Shown: positions 1 through 8,682, counted from the stretch's first letter. The stretch: 64,000 nt of DNA from Paenibacillus_G filicis (GCF_038070315.1 NZ_JBBPCC010000014.1:158806-222805); one strand, 5' to 3'. Made by a program: numbers and translations. The notes: generated by a model from the letters alone, not told the origin.

Positions 1-93
1 GGCTTCAATATGTCGGGGACGGATTCCAAGGCGGGCGGTCCCGACTATCTGCTGCTGTTCACCCAGCCTAAGCTGATCTCTGAACGGCTGTAG
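1..93 (+). CDS. rocA: 1-pyrroline-5-carboxylate dehydrogenase, C-terminal end (partial)
   Basis: Frame 1 is open from the first base to TAG at 91-93 and encodes 30 residues that include SGTDSKAGGPDYLLLF. This matches the conserved C-terminus of the NAD-dependent P5C/glutamate-semialdehyde dehydrogenase family (GFxMSGTD-x-K-x-G-x-PDYLL-x-F). The enzyme oxidises P5C to glutamate, the second step of proline breakdown and the last of arginine breakdown by the arginase route. It lies directly upstream of proline dehydrogenase and arginase genes on the same strand, which supports the call. Only the tail is in the window, so the catalytic residues cannot be checked. Confidence 0.85.
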   Translation, partial: GFNMSGTDSKAGGPDYLLLFTQPKLISERL

Positions 94-174
94 ACCGGGC
101 GCACTGTCTAGGAGGCATTCATGCGGCCGTTGACCAGATGAAGGACAGCAGCTCACTGGGAGGTGCGGGAGTCG

Positions 175-1104
175 ATGGATATGAACCAGTTGTATCGGCG
201 GGCGGTATTGAAGCTGGCCGGCCAGCCGAAGCTTCGGGGGTTGCTGGAGCGGCGGGGAATGGACTGGGGCGTCCGGCGCTTTGTGGCCGGGCGTTCACTA
301 CCGGAAGCGGCGGAGCAGATAAGCCGCCTGAATGCATCCGGTCTGCTCGCCACCCTGGACTTTCTGGGGGAAAGTGTCAGGGACCGCGAGCAGGTCGAAC
401 AGACTTGCATGATGATTGTGCGTATGCTGGATGACATCCGGCAGCGCGGGCTGCAGGCCAATATCTCGCTCAAGCTGTCCCAGCTTGGCCTCCTATTCGA
501 TGAGTCGCTTTGTCTCGGGCATATGGAGCTGATTGTGGAGCGTGCGAGAAGCTACGGGCAATTTATCCGCATTGATATGGAGGATTCCTCGCTGACCGTG
601 CCGACGCTAAGCATCTTCGAGCGGCTGCTGCGAGCGTACGGCCCGGAGACGGTAGGCGTGGTCATTCAATCTTATCTGCGGCGTTCGCCGGAGGATGTGG
701 ATCGGCTCACCGGGCTGGGCGCCAATCTTCGCATCGTCAAGGGGGCATACCGGGAACCTGCACAGATCGCCTTCCCGGACAAAAGGGATGTGGATGCCGC
801 CTACCTGGAGCTGGTGCGCTCCGCTCTGGATCGGGGAACCTACACAGCTGTAGCCACGCATGATACGCGGATTATCCGCGAAGTCATCTGCTATGCAAGC
901 GAGCATGGCATTGCGCGGGACCGCTTCGAGCTCCAGATGCTTTACGGCATTGCCGGTTCGCTGCAGACGCAGCTTGCTGCCGAGGGCTACCGCGTGCGCG
1001 TGTATACGCCCTTCGGTGAACAGTGGTACCCGTACTTCTCCCGTCGGATCGCCGAGCGGCCGGCCAATCTGTGGTTTGTTCTCAAAGGCTTGATGCGCAG
1101 CTAA
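175..1104 (+). CDS. putB: Proline dehydrogenase (monofunctional PRODH)
   Basis: A 309-residue FAD enzyme oxidising L-proline to P5C and passing electrons to the respiratory chain. The length suits Gram-positive monofunctional PRODH. The C-terminal YFSRRIAERPANLWFV carries the twin arginines of the family substrate-binding motif, and the barrel segments ISLKLSQLG, RIVKGAYRE and VATHD are typical. I chose ATG 175 because GGGAGGT at 158-164 lies 10 nt upstream; an in-frame GTG at 163 has no usable binding site. The gene sits between the rocA tail and arginase and ends 13 bp before rocF, so the three are probably one catabolic operon feeding arginine, ornithine and proline carbon into glutamate. 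Confidence 0.92.
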   Translation: MDMNQLYRRAVLKLAGQPKLRGLLERRGMDWGVRRFVAGRSLPEAAEQISRLNASGLLATLDFLGESVRDREQVEQTCMMIVRMLDDIRQRGLQANISLKLSQLGLLFDESLCLGHMELIVERARSYGQFIRIDMEDSSLTVPTLSIFERLLRAYGPETVGVVIQSYLRRSPEDVDRLTGLGANLRIVKGAYREPAQIAFPDKRDVDAAYLELVRSALDRGTYTAVATHDTRIIREVICYASEHGIARDRFELQMLYGIAGSLQTQLAAEGYRVRVYTPFGEQWYPYFSRRIAERPANLWFVLKGLMRS

Positions 1105-1117
1105 AGGAGGAATCGTA

Positions 1118-2032
1118 ATGAACCCTAACCGCAACCGGAATGTGACTGTGCTGGGCGTACCGATGGATCTAGGGGCCGACCGCAGGGGTGTCGATATGGG
1201 GCCGAGTGCGATTCGCTGCGCCGGATTGGAGCGGCGGCTGGAAGCGCTCGGCTATCAGGTCGCTGACGAGGGGGATCTGCTGGTTCGGCGCGCCAAGCCC
1301 CAGCCTGCGGCTCCGGAGACGAATCTGAAATATTTGTACGAGATCGTGCGCGTGAATCAGGAGTTATGCGAGCGGGTGTCCGGCGTTGCAGCTTCCGGCC
1401 GCTTCCCGCTCGTGATCGGGGGCGATCACAGCATTGCCATCGGGACACTGGCCGGTGTCTCCCGTCACTATGGAAGCCTCGGCGTGATCTGGTATGACAC
1501 CCATGGGGATGTCAATACGGCAGAGACCTCGCCCTCGGGGAATATCCACGGAATGCCGCTGGCGGTGGCACTCGGCTGCGGCCATCCGCTGCTAACGTCG
1601 ATCGGGAGCGGGAAGGCCGCGATCCTGCCGGAGAACGTGGTTATCGTCGGGGCGAGGTCGATCGATCCCGGGGAGAAGCTGTTTCTCAAGGAACGGGGCA
1701 TCCGCGTATTCACGATGCAGGAGATCGATCGTCTGGGCATGGCTGCGGTGATGGAGCAGGCGCTTGCCATTGCCGCCAAGGACACGGACGGCGTCCATCT
1801 GAGCGTCGATCTCGATGCGCTCGATCCTTCGTTCGCCCCTGGGGTCGGTACGCCGGTAGCCGGAGGGATCAGCTTCCGCGAGAGCCGGCTGGCAATGGAA
1901 CTGCTATCTGAAGCCGATGTCGTCGTTAGCGCTGAGTTTGTGGAGGTGAATCCGACGCTGGACGTGCGCAATTCGACTGCTAAGGTCGCCGTCGAGCTGA
2001 TCAGTTCTTTATTTGGCGAGCGGATTTATTGA
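1118..2032 (+). CDS. rocF: Arginase
   Basis: A 304-residue ureohydrolase that splits arginine into ornithine and urea with a binuclear Mn centre. The metal-binding motifs are all present: GGDHS (about residue 106), DTHGDVN (about 127) and SVDLDALDPSFAPG (about 229). The segment NTAETSPSGNIHGMPLA is the arginase substrate loop, which separates it from agmatinases. The usual DAHGD reads DTHGD here, keeping the Asp/His/Asp ligands. AAAGGAGG at 1103-1110 precedes ATG 1118. It follows proline dehydrogenase closely and completes an arginine-to-glutamate set with rocA (the ornithine aminotransferase is not in view). Confidence 0.96.
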   Translation: MNPNRNRNVTVLGVPMDLGADRRGVDMGPSAIRCAGLERRLEALGYQVADEGDLLVRRAKPQPAAPETNLKYLYEIVRVNQELCERVSGVAASGRFPLVIGGDHSIAIGTLAGVSRHYGSLGVIWYDTHGDVNTAETSPSGNIHGMPLAVALGCGHPLLTSIGSGKAAILPENVVIVGARSIDPGEKLFLKERGIRVFTMQEIDRLGMAAVMEQALAIAAKDTDGVHLSVDLDALDPSFAPGVGTPVAGGISFRESRLAMELLSEADVVVSAEFVEVNPTLDVRNSTAKVAVELISSLFGERIY

Positions 2033-2237
2033 GTTTGCCCGCTAGGGTGGAATGGAAGATGGAGAGGTCTGTTGACCCGACTGTACAGGGCTGAGAGATG
2101 TCCTGCTCCAGGAACGCATATCCACCGGCTCCCCCCTGAAGAGGAAACACAAGTCCTGCTTTCTCGGCATAAAGATAGATAATAGCGGGCTGTAGAGCTA
2201 GAGCTGTGCAGCCCTCGAGAGGGAGGGTGCATGCAGG

Positions 2238-2525
2238 ATGTTGGAGCCGCAACGACCTGTATACAGGGCATATGTCGGATACGAACAAATGTCCTTGGAA
2301 GAGAAGGCGAGAGGATTAGTCGGGCAGCCGGTCGGTCTTGCAATGGCGAATGGGCAGGGGGTATCTGGGATCATCTGCGGCGTACAGGGAGGGGAAGTGT
2401 ATGTGCTTCAATACCTGTACGCTCGGCAATTTGCAACCTTCCATTATCCGCTTCGGGATATTCGAGACTTGTACCCTTATCCGTCGTGCCAGCCGGCAGC
2501 AGCTTACGGATCGGGACAGAGCTGA
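2238..2525 (+). CDS. Small conserved-looking hypothetical protein (95 aa)
   Basis: GGGAGGG near 2221 precedes ATG 2238. The product has an ordered, mainly beta composition (VGQPVGLAMANGQGVSGIICG, then EVYVLQYLYARQF), followed by a short Ala/Gly tail, and looks like a small SH3/Sm-like barrel with a glycine-rich turn. No family is recognised with confidence. An overlapping frame from ATG 2231 gives a longer protein but one rich in Arg/Ser/Cys without domain character; I regard it as a shadow. The gene stands alone between rocF and a CPBP protease, with about 200 bp upstream. Confidence 0.55.
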   Translation: MLEPQRPVYRAYVGYEQMSLEEKARGLVGQPVGLAMANGQGVSGIICGVQGGEVYVLQYLYARQFATFHYPLRDIRDLYPYPSCQPAAAYGSGQS

Positions 2526-2655
2526 GCGGATGCACTGCAGGACTCTGGCTCCTCGCCGTATCGGCGGTACTACGTCAAGTTAGTACTTCACCTGCCTATC
2601 CCATGCAGCTACAATTAATCTGAATAGGATGCTGGTTGTATAGGGTGGGTTTGTG

Positions 2656-3321
2656 ATGAAAATGCTGGGTCTACGCTTGTTCGGACCGACTGTGATGCTC
2701 GGTATAGGGCTTCAGGAGCTGGGCAGCGTACCATTGGGCTGCTTGCTCTTCTACTTGTGGCTGGCCGGACTGCCGCTTGCAGATCGGCTGCTGCTGCAGC
2801 GACATACATGGATAGAAGCTGTGAAATATTGGGGGCTTCGCTATAATCGCAGCGATACGCTCGCAGGGGCTGCGCTTGGTTTGGTCATACTAGCTGTTAT
2901 CCTCGGGGCAGCCTCCAGCCTGTGGATGTATTTGTTCGATCCCTTTAACCTGCGCGTGCTGCTGGCCAATTGGGGCTTTAGCGGGAGCGGACGGCCACTG
3001 CTGATTGTGGTACTGATTGTCCTCAATCCCGTGCTGGAGGAGCTGTACTGGCGGGGGTATGTGCTGCAGGAGCTGAAGAGGAAGATGTCTTCCTTGGCAG
3101 CAATAGGAGTTTCCTCGTTATTTTATACCGTGTATCATCTGCTGCTTGTCGTGCCGATCTTCAAGCCGCCGTTCGGCTGGCTGGCGGGGCTGGCTGTATT
3201 CGGAGCGGGACTCGTGTGGGGCTGGATGCGTGTCCGCAGCGGGTCGCTGCTGGGAGCCATTCTCTGCCATCTGCTGGCGGATGCGGGCATCATGATCGTT
3301 TACGGCTTGTACATAGCATGA
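2656..3321 (+). CDS. CPBP-family intramembrane metalloprotease (Abi/CAAX protease-like)
   Basis: A 221-residue polytopic membrane protein. It has the three CPBP motifs: EELYWR (EExxxR, about residue 127), FYTVYH (FxxxH, about 160) and HLLADAG (HxxxD) near the C-terminus, which form the putative metal site in the membrane. Hydrophobic segments flank each. Family members act in membrane proteolysis, peptide self-immunity or prenyl-protein processing; which applies here cannot be told. ATG 2656 follows a GTG at 2653 in the same frame, with GGGTGGG just upstream. It is convergent with the next gene and not obviously in an operon. Confidence 0.85.
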   Translation: MKMLGLRLFGPTVMLGIGLQELGSVPLGCLLFYLWLAGLPLADRLLLQRHTWIEAVKYWGLRYNRSDTLAGAALGLVILAVILGAASSLWMYLFDPFNLRVLLANWGFSGSGRPLLIVVLIVLNPVLEELYWRGYVLQELKRKMSSLAAIGVSSLFYTVYHLLLVVPIFKPPFGWLAGLAVFGAGLVWGWMRVRSGSLLGAILCHLLADAGIMIVYGLYIA

Positions 3322-3435
3322 GATCGTGACAAATTCTGTTTTGGGACTACGGGTCGATTCATCGCCGATAAGGGGCAAGCGACTGCTAGCGGAAGACATG
3401 CAAGTGCCGCTTGCCGTTCTCCATCGGCCGGTCTG

Positions 3436-3780
3436 TTACAGCTTGGTCACATAGACGTAGGGACTGCGAATCGTGCTGTATGTGCCCTCCAGCATGTCGG
3501 AGGTAATAATGTCCGCCTTGAGCAGCGCGGAGATCTTGGCCGGATCGACCTTGGACACATTCTTCCAGAGCTCAGGATCGGGCAGTGCCTCGAAGAGCAG
3601 GTGATCGTTGAACTGCCTTTTCTCCTGATAAATGATCTTTAACGTGTACTCATTGATTCTAAGCTCGGCGGAATCCGGATACATCGATACGATGTCCTTG
3701 CGGACGGACTCCAGCTCGTCCTCCAGCCGCTTATGCTGCTCCTTCAGCTCACAGTATCGGGCCAGCTTGTTGAAATCCAT
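3436..3780 (-). CDS. Hypothetical protein with N-terminal coiled coil (114 aa)
   Basis: The first ~40 residues are a charged helix (ELKEQHKRLEDELESVRKDI) likely to form a coiled coil, followed by a compact segment ending SPYVYVTKL. The reverse strand has GGGGTGA seven bases ahead of ATG 3780; an in-frame TTG at 3786 abuts the binding site and is less likely. The Lys/Glu composition and small size recall phage or mobile-element accessory proteins, but no family is recognised and no other phage genes are near. Function unknown. Confidence 0.6.
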   Translation of the reverse strand: MDFNKLARYCELKEQHKRLEDELESVRKDIVSMYPDSAELRINEYTLKIIYQEKRQFNDHLLFEALPDPELWKNVSKVDPAKISALLKADIITSDMLEGTYSTIRSPYVYVTKL

Positions 3781-3957
3781 GCTCAATCACCCCATATCCA
3801 GAATTGGTGGACCTGTCTATGCTACAGGATATGCTGGGAATAGAGCGGATAGACTTGGACGCTTGTACCTTTGCCGCAGAAGGCTGTGTCTCATCATTTG
3901 ACGCTGACTGGAAGTTTATGATACAGTTATGGAAATTATGAGAAGGGGGTGAGGTAG

Positions 3958-4101
3958 GTGAATCACGAGATGGTGAACAACCGTATTAGCCAGCTGCCGA
4001 TTGCTATGGCTGGCATCGTTCATGCTTTGGCGTACAACGGGAGAAGTCTGTCCAAAACCATGAATACGGTTGTACCATTTGCGAGAAGACACCTACCTTA
4101 G
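3958..4101 (+). CDS. Leader ORF upstream of ABC-F gene (47 aa)
   Basis: A short ORF starting GTG 3958 behind AGAAGGGGGTGAGG and ending TAG 4099-4101. The peptide (VNHEMVNNRISQLPIAMAGI, then ...VVPFARRHLP) resembles no known domain. It ends 27 nt before an intrinsic terminator and 155 nt before an ABC-F gene. Bases 4095-4107, which cover its stop codon, can pair with 4121-4130, so ribosome position on the leader would alter the RNA fold. Together this looks like a translated regulatory leader of an antibiotic-inducible ABC-F gene. The layout is seen; induction is inference. Confidence 0.5.
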   Translation: MNHEMVNNRISQLPIAMAGIVHALAYNGRSLSKTMNTVVPFARRHLP

Positions 4102-4128
4102 CCGAACGGATGCTTGATTAGTTCGAAG

Positions 4129-4157
4129 GTCGCGGGCTTGTTGCCGCGGCTTTTTTT
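4129..4157 (+). terminator. Intrinsic terminator / putative attenuator ahead of ABC-F gene
   Basis: GTCGCGG (4129-4135) pairs with CCGCGGC (4144-4150) across an 8-nt loop and is followed by seven T. It lies between the leader ORF and the ABC-F start. A competing upstream stem (4095-4099 plus 4103-4107 with 4121-4130) shares G4129 and T4130 with it, as expected for an anti-terminator pair. Confidence 0.7.
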
Positions 4158-4255
4158 CGTTGTACGAGTATGCAGCCGGTTGCACCCGGATACGGGCCGC
4201 CTGCCATCCGCTTCATAAGCTTGGATAGGGTCTTCATCTTGAGGAGGATCCCTAT

Positions 4256-6217
4256 ATGATTATAGTCAATGCCCGGCACGTTCATAAATACCATGGCGCC
4301 CATCTGGTGCTTAGCGGAGTGAATCTTGATATTCAGGAAGGCGAGCGGGTCGGCCTGATCGGCTCCAACGGCAGCGGCAAGTCGACGCTGCTTAAGCTGA
4401 TCTCGGGGCGGCAGCGCGCGGATGAGGGACAGCTGACGCTGCGAAAGCATATCCAGGTGGGCTATCTGCCCCAGATCCCGGATGAATTCCACAGCCTGAC
4501 GGTCCATAAGGTGCTGGCGTTCGGCCTGCGCACGCTGTGGGCGTACAAGGAAGAGATGTTGCGGCTGGAGCGGCTGATGTCGGTACAGGAAATCGCCGCT
4601 GACCCTGCACAGCTCGACGACCTGCTGCACGATTATGGAGCGGCTCAGGATAAGTTCGAAGCGGCAGGCGGATATGAGGCGGATGCCCGGATCGATCAGG
4701 TCGCAGCGGGGCTGCAGATAGACCCCGCCTCCTATGGACGGGAGTTCCGCACGCTCTCCGGCGGAGAGAAGACCCGAGTCGTCCTGGCCTCCCAGCTTAT
4801 TGTGCGTCCCGACTTGCTGCTGCTCGATGAGCCGACGAATCATCTCGATCTGAAGGGACTCGAGTGGCTGGAGCAATATTTGCAGGATTACACAGGGACT
4901 TATATCATTGTGTCGCATGACCGTTACTTCCTCGACAAGGTCGTCACGCGGATCATCGAGCTGGAGGATGGTGAGGCGCATTCGTATAGGGCGTCCTATT
5001 CGGGATATGTGGCGGAGAAGCAGGAGCGGCTTCTGCAGCAGTTCGCCCAGTATCAGGAGCAGCAGAAGGTCGTGGCCAAGATGAAGGAAACGATCCGCAA
5101 GCTGGAGGAATGGGGTCGCAACGGCGACAATGAGAAGTTCTTCAAGCGGGCGGCGTCTATGCGCAAGGCGCTTGAGCGGATGGAACTCATCAGGCGGCCG
5201 GTGCTGGAGCGCCGGAGTGCCGAATTCGGGTTGACTCCTCTGGATCGCTCGGGGAACAAGGTGGCAACTCTGGAGCAGCTGGACAAAAGCTTCACCGGTC
5301 GTCGCGTTCTGGCCCGGGCAGATGCGAGTCTCGCTTATGGCGAGAAGGTCGTGCTGGTCGGAGACAATGGCTCGGGCAAGACGACACTCTTCCGGGTCAT
5401 GCTTGGCGAGGAGTCGGCCGATGGCGGCCAGGTGACGCTGGGCGCCCGGGTGCGTCTGGGCTACCTGGCCCAGCAGCAGGCCGTTCCGGACGGGAAGCAG
5501 ACGGTGCTGGATTACTTCCGCCTCGAGGCGCGCCTGGAGGAAGGGGAGGCCAGAGGGATCTTGGCCCGCTATTTATTCTACGGGGCGGATGTGTTCCGAT
5601 CGCTGTGTCAGCTCTCTGGCGGCGAGTGGACGAGGCTGCGACTGGCGCTCTTGATCCTGGATAAGCCGAATCTGCTGCTGCTCGACGAGCCGACGAACCA
5701 TCTGGATATCGCCTCCCGCGAAGCACTGGAGGAAGCACTAGAGGAGTTTCCGGGAACTGTGCTGGTCATCTCGCATGACCGGTACCTGATTAACCGGCTG
5801 GCCGACCGGATCTGGGAGCTGAATCAAGGCCAGCTCACCTCGCATCTCGGCAGCTTCGATGAATACCGGATGAAGCGACTACGGCAGGAATCCGGAGCGG
5901 CTGCGGCGCGGATGCCGGAGAAGAACGGGCAAAGCCAGCAAGCTGCGACTCCGGCTGCGGTAACGGCGACTGCTGAAGCGCGGCCGCTGCGTGCCGGGAC
6001 TGAAGCGGGCTCCAGCAGGCAGAGAGAGCGTGAACGGGAGCGGCTGGAGCTCGCCCTGGCCGGGCTGGAGGCGGAACTAGCCGCTGCGGATGCCGAGCTG
6101 GAGCGGCTCGGAGCCGAGGAGGGCGGGGCCGCGGAGCTGGAGCGCCGTTGGCGGGAACGCGAGGCGCTGCAAGCCCGGCTCGATGCGATGATGGAGGCGT
6201 GGCTTGAGCTGGAATAG
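4256..6217 (+). CDS. ABC-F family ATPase (ribosome-associated; possible antibiotic-resistance or translation factor)
   Basis: A 653-residue soluble protein with two ABC ATPase domains and no membrane segments. Walker A GSNGSGKST (about residue 36) and GDNGSGKTT (about 368), signatures LSGGEKTR and LSGGEWTR, and two LLLLDEPTNHLD Walker B motifs are intact. The charged interdomain linker (about residues 245-315) is the P-site tRNA interaction motif region. After residue ~545 comes a low-complexity Ala/Glu/Arg linker and a C-terminal coiled coil. ABC-F proteins bind the ribosomal E site and either rescue stalled ribosomes or expel antibiotics. GAGGAGG precedes ATG 4256. The leader ORF and terminator upstream favour the antibiotic-protection type, but the exact subfamily is not assigned. 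Confidence 0.93.
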   Translation: MIIVNARHVHKYHGAHLVLSGVNLDIQEGERVGLIGSNGSGKSTLLKLISGRQRADEGQLTLRKHIQVGYLPQIPDEFHSLTVHKVLAFGLRTLWAYKEEMLRLERLMSVQEIAADPAQLDDLLHDYGAAQDKFEAAGGYEADARIDQVAAGLQIDPASYGREFRTLSGGEKTRVVLASQLIVRPDLLLLDEPTNHLDLKGLEWLEQYLQDYTGTYIIVSHDRYFLDKVVTRIIELEDGEAHSYRASYSGYVAEKQERLLQQFAQYQEQQKVVAKMKETIRKLEEWGRNGDNEKFFKRAASMRKALERMELIRRPVLERRSAEFGLTPLDRSGNKVATLEQLDKSFTGRRVLARADASLAYGEKVVLVGDNGSGKTTLFRVMLGEESADGGQVTLGARVRLGYLAQQQAVPDGKQTVLDYFRLEARLEEGEARGILARYLFYGADVFRSLCQLSGGEWTRLRLALLILDKPNLLLLDEPTNHLDIASREALEEALEEFPGTVLVISHDRYLINRLADRIWELNQGQLTSHLGSFDEYRMKRLRQESGAAAARMPEKNGQSQQAATPAAVTATAEARPLRAGTEAGSSRQRERERERLELALAGLEAELAAADAELERLGAEEGGAAELERRWREREALQARLDAMMEAWLELE

Positions 6218-6628
6218 GACTGACGGCTTGGTACATCGGCGGCGGTCGGCGTGGAGCGGATGTGGAACCGGAAGCGAAGCTTGAGGCTGGATTTGAAGTG
6301 GGAACTTGAAGCGCGGCTGATGCCGAACGAGTAAGCACGACGCTAACAGTTCTACGCTTGCCGTAAGCTCGTCAGGGGATCGCAGAATGCCGGCTGCCAA
6401 TTTTGATTCCCCACAGCTCCTTTTTCCGGGATCTACCCTCATATGTGCAGCATAAACAACCCCGAATCGCGTTGGATTCGGGGTTGTTTATGGTTTGGGA
6501 TAAAAACTGACGCTGCTTTTTGTCTGTATCCATAAAGCCAATAGCAACTACAGTGTTTACAATAAGGATAACAGATTAGCGAATATCGGTCTGAATTCTA
6601 TGACACCTAGAGGCTGGAGGGATCACAA
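6218..6628. other. Intergenic region between ABC-F gene and hydrolase operon
   Basis: About 410 bp. The first 230 bp are GC-rich without a convincing gene. A long perfect hairpin lies at 6451-6492. Past it the sequence turns AT-rich and should hold the promoter of the downstream operon. TTACA-N7-TAACA at 6557-6573 is a weak match (two mismatches) to the GlnR/TnrA consensus TGTNA-N7-TNACA. Confidence 0.4.
6451..6492 (+). terminator. Bidirectional-looking hairpin terminator
   Basis: Perfect 18-bp stem (6451-6468 with 6475-6492) around a 6-nt loop. The descending arm is T-rich but lacks a long U-tract. It is placed to end ABC-F transcription. Confidence 0.7.
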
Positions 6629-7900
6629 GTGGATGCGAAGCGATTGGAGAACACCTTGATGGCCATCAACCAGTTTGGTTATTCAGATAAAGGCATGACC
6701 CGTTTGGCTTATTCGGAAATCGAGCGGCAGGCCGTGGAGCATTTTGCCGGTCTGTGCAGACAGGCGGGGATGACGGTATGCATCGACGCTAGCGGGAACT
6801 TGATCGCCCGCCGAGAAGGGCGGCATCCTGACTGGCCTGCGGTAGCCGTAGGCTCCCACCTGGATACCGTGATCCAAGGAGGCGGATACGACGGCGCATT
6901 GGGTGTGGTCGCAGCGCTCGAAGTGATTTACAGCATGAATGATGGGCAGATCGAAACAGATCATCCTGTTGAGATTATAGCTTTCGCTTGTGAGGAATCG
7001 TCCCGGTTCGGTGTATCGACCGTAGGCAGCAAAGCGATGGCAGGTATTCTGGACAAAGAAAAGCTCAGCGGACTAACGGACCGGGATGGCCGTTCGATGG
7101 CGGAGGCCTTTTCCGATTGCGGACTCGATTTTGAAAGCGTTGAACAAAGTGCCCGCGGCCGCGGGGAGCTTAAGGCGTTCTTCGAATTACATATCGAGCA
7201 GGGCCCGGTTCTGGAGAACGAGGGGCTGCAGATTGGCTTAGCCACTGGAATTGCCGCTCCGTCCCGGTATGAAGTTCACATCCAGGGGCATGCGTCCCAC
7301 TCAGGCACGACACCGATGAATGGCCGTCATGACGCCTTTCTGGGCGCAGCTGAGCTATCACTGGAGCTGGAGAAGGCTGCCAAGCTGGAGGTTGCGTATG
7401 GAACGGTTGCGACAGTTGGGGTGTGCGAGGTTAAGCCTGGAGCGATGAATGTCGTTCCCGATGCGGCCGAGCTGAAGCTGGAGATCCGCGGCACATCCGT
7501 GGAGTCCAAGAACAGGGTCGTAGATCGGCTGTTCGCGGCTATCGAGGAAGCGAAGAGCACGCGGGGGCTCCAGATTACGTTCCGCCAGCTCAGCAACGAA
7601 ATGCCGGTGCATCTGGATAGCGAAGTGATTGAATCCCTAAGCCGTCTTTGCGCGCAGGAGGGATTTTCATATAGACGTATGCCGAGCGGGGCGGGGCATG
7701 ATGCGATGAATATGGCGCTGCTTTGTCCTACCGGGCTGATATTTGTCCCCTCCAAGGACGGGGTGAGCCATCATCGCGACGAGTTCACGTCCGTGGAGCA
7801 ACTGGCCGCTGGAGCAATCCTCCTGGAGCAAGCCATCTTACAGTGGGCCGGTGCCTCCAGCAGCCAGCAAGAAGTATATAGAACGGAGAGAGTCCTATGA
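6629..7900 (+). CDS. M20-family N-carbamoyl-L-amino acid hydrolase / allantoate amidohydrolase-like enzyme
   Basis: A 423-residue Zn-dependent amidohydrolase of the AmaB/HyuC/AllC group. Seen motifs: GSHLDT (about residue 76), GGGYDGALGV, FACEESSRFG (about 125-133), ELHIEQGPVLE and a dimerisation domain near 210-320. These enzymes remove a carbamoyl or ureido group from N-carbamoyl amino acids, allantoate or ureidoglycolate and release ammonia and CO2. The start is GTG 6629 behind CTGGAGGG. Its stop overlaps the start of a PyrK-type gene (ATGA), followed by PyrD, so the three are translationally coupled. That suggests a ureido intermediate from pyrimidine-ring metabolism, such as N-carbamoyl-aspartate, as substrate; this is inference. 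Confidence 0.88.
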   Translation: MDAKRLENTLMAINQFGYSDKGMTRLAYSEIERQAVEHFAGLCRQAGMTVCIDASGNLIARREGRHPDWPAVAVGSHLDTVIQGGGYDGALGVVAALEVIYSMNDGQIETDHPVEIIAFACEESSRFGVSTVGSKAMAGILDKEKLSGLTDRDGRSMAEAFSDCGLDFESVEQSARGRGELKAFFELHIEQGPVLENEGLQIGLATGIAAPSRYEVHIQGHASHSGTTPMNGRHDAFLGAAELSLELEKAAKLEVAYGTVATVGVCEVKPGAMNVVPDAAELKLEIRGTSVESKNRVVDRLFAAIEEAKSTRGLQITFRQLSNEMPVHLDSEVIESLSRLCAQEGFSYRRMPSGAGHDAMNMALLCPTGLIFVPSKDGVSHHRDEFTSVEQLAAGAILLEQAILQWAGASSSQQEVYRTERVL

Positions 7901-8682
7901 CGGTAGCCCATGTGAAGGTTTTATCCAACATCCAGGTAAGTGAGCGCTATTGGCATATGGTGGTGGATGCGTCCTTGATCCAGGAGGACATCAAGCCCGG
8001 TCAATTTTTTAATCTGAAGTGCGGCGATGAGCTGGACCCTTTTTTACGGCGGCCGTTCAGCATTTACCGGATCAATCCGGACGAGCGGACGATCGAATTT
8101 CTGTATCTGGTGAAGGGCGAAGGCACCAAGCGCATGACCCGGATTGCTGAGGGGCATACCATCGATGTTTTCGGTCCCCTTGGTGAAGGTTTCGCCATCG
8201 CGGAGGATTGGGACTCGATTCTGCTCGTTGCCCGAGGCGTCGGGATCGCTACCTTGGCAGCTCTGGTACAAGAAGCGGCTCGGAAACAAGTGAAGTGCGT
8301 GGCGATCCTCAGCGCCAGAAGCCAGAATGATCTTCTCGCGACCGAGGCTCTGGAAGCGCTAGGCGCCCAGATTTACAAAGTAACGGAAGAAGAGGGTACG
8401 AGCGGTGTGGACCATGTGGGCCAGCTGATGAAAAGCATCATCGAGACCCAGGGCATTAAAGCCTTATTTACTTGCGGGTCCAAGCGCTTGTCTCTGCTCA
8501 CGCAGCAGACCGCCGAAGCCTACGGGCTTCCGGGGCAGATCGCCCTGGAGGAGCATATGGGCTGCGCGATGGGCGTCTGCTATGCCTGTGTCTGCGATAT
8601 TAAGGAAGCGGGCAGCGTGCGCTCGGTGCGGGTATGCAAGGAAGGGCCGGTATTTGATCTGGATAAGGTGGTGCTCGTATGA
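7897..8682 (+). CDS. pyrK: Dihydroorotate dehydrogenase electron-transfer subunit (PyrK-like)
   Basis: 261 residues of the ferredoxin-NADP reductase fold. The FAD-binding stretch FLRRPFSIYRI lies near residue 49, the NAD-binding part in the middle, and a C-terminal [2Fe-2S] site in GCAMGVCYACVC plus the Cys of VCKEGP. It couples the class 1B dihydroorotate dehydrogenase to NAD(H). ATG 7897 overlaps the stop of the upstream hydrolase and its own stop overlaps pyrD. The set lies outside a pyrimidine-biosynthesis operon: no pyrB, pyrC, carA/B, pyrF or pyrE is nearby, so it may be a second, catabolic copy. Confidence 0.9.
   Translation: MTVAHVKVLSNIQVSERYWHMVVDASLIQEDIKPGQFFNLKCGDELDPFLRRPFSIYRINPDERTIEFLYLVKGEGTKRMTRIAEGHTIDVFGPLGEGFAIAEDWDSILLVARGVGIATLAALVQEAARKQVKCVAILSARSQNDLLATEALEALGAQIYKVTEEEGTSGVDHVGQLMKSIIETQGIKALFTCGSKRLSLLTQQTAEAYGLPGQIALEEHMGCAMGVCYACVCDIKEAGSVRSVRVCKEGPVFDLDKVVLV

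Noticed and set aside
2231..2623. Plus-strand 130-codon frame overlapping the small hypothetical gene
   Set aside because: Arg/Ser/Cys-rich, no domain character, and the 95-aa frame has better composition and the same ribosome site.
3374..3425. GGCAAGCG/CGCTTGCC inverted repeat between convergent genes as terminator
   Set aside because: Large loop and no T tract; too weak to call.
6240..6330. 27-codon frame after the ABC-F gene
   Set aside because: No ribosome site and within GC-rich DNA where short open frames are frequent.
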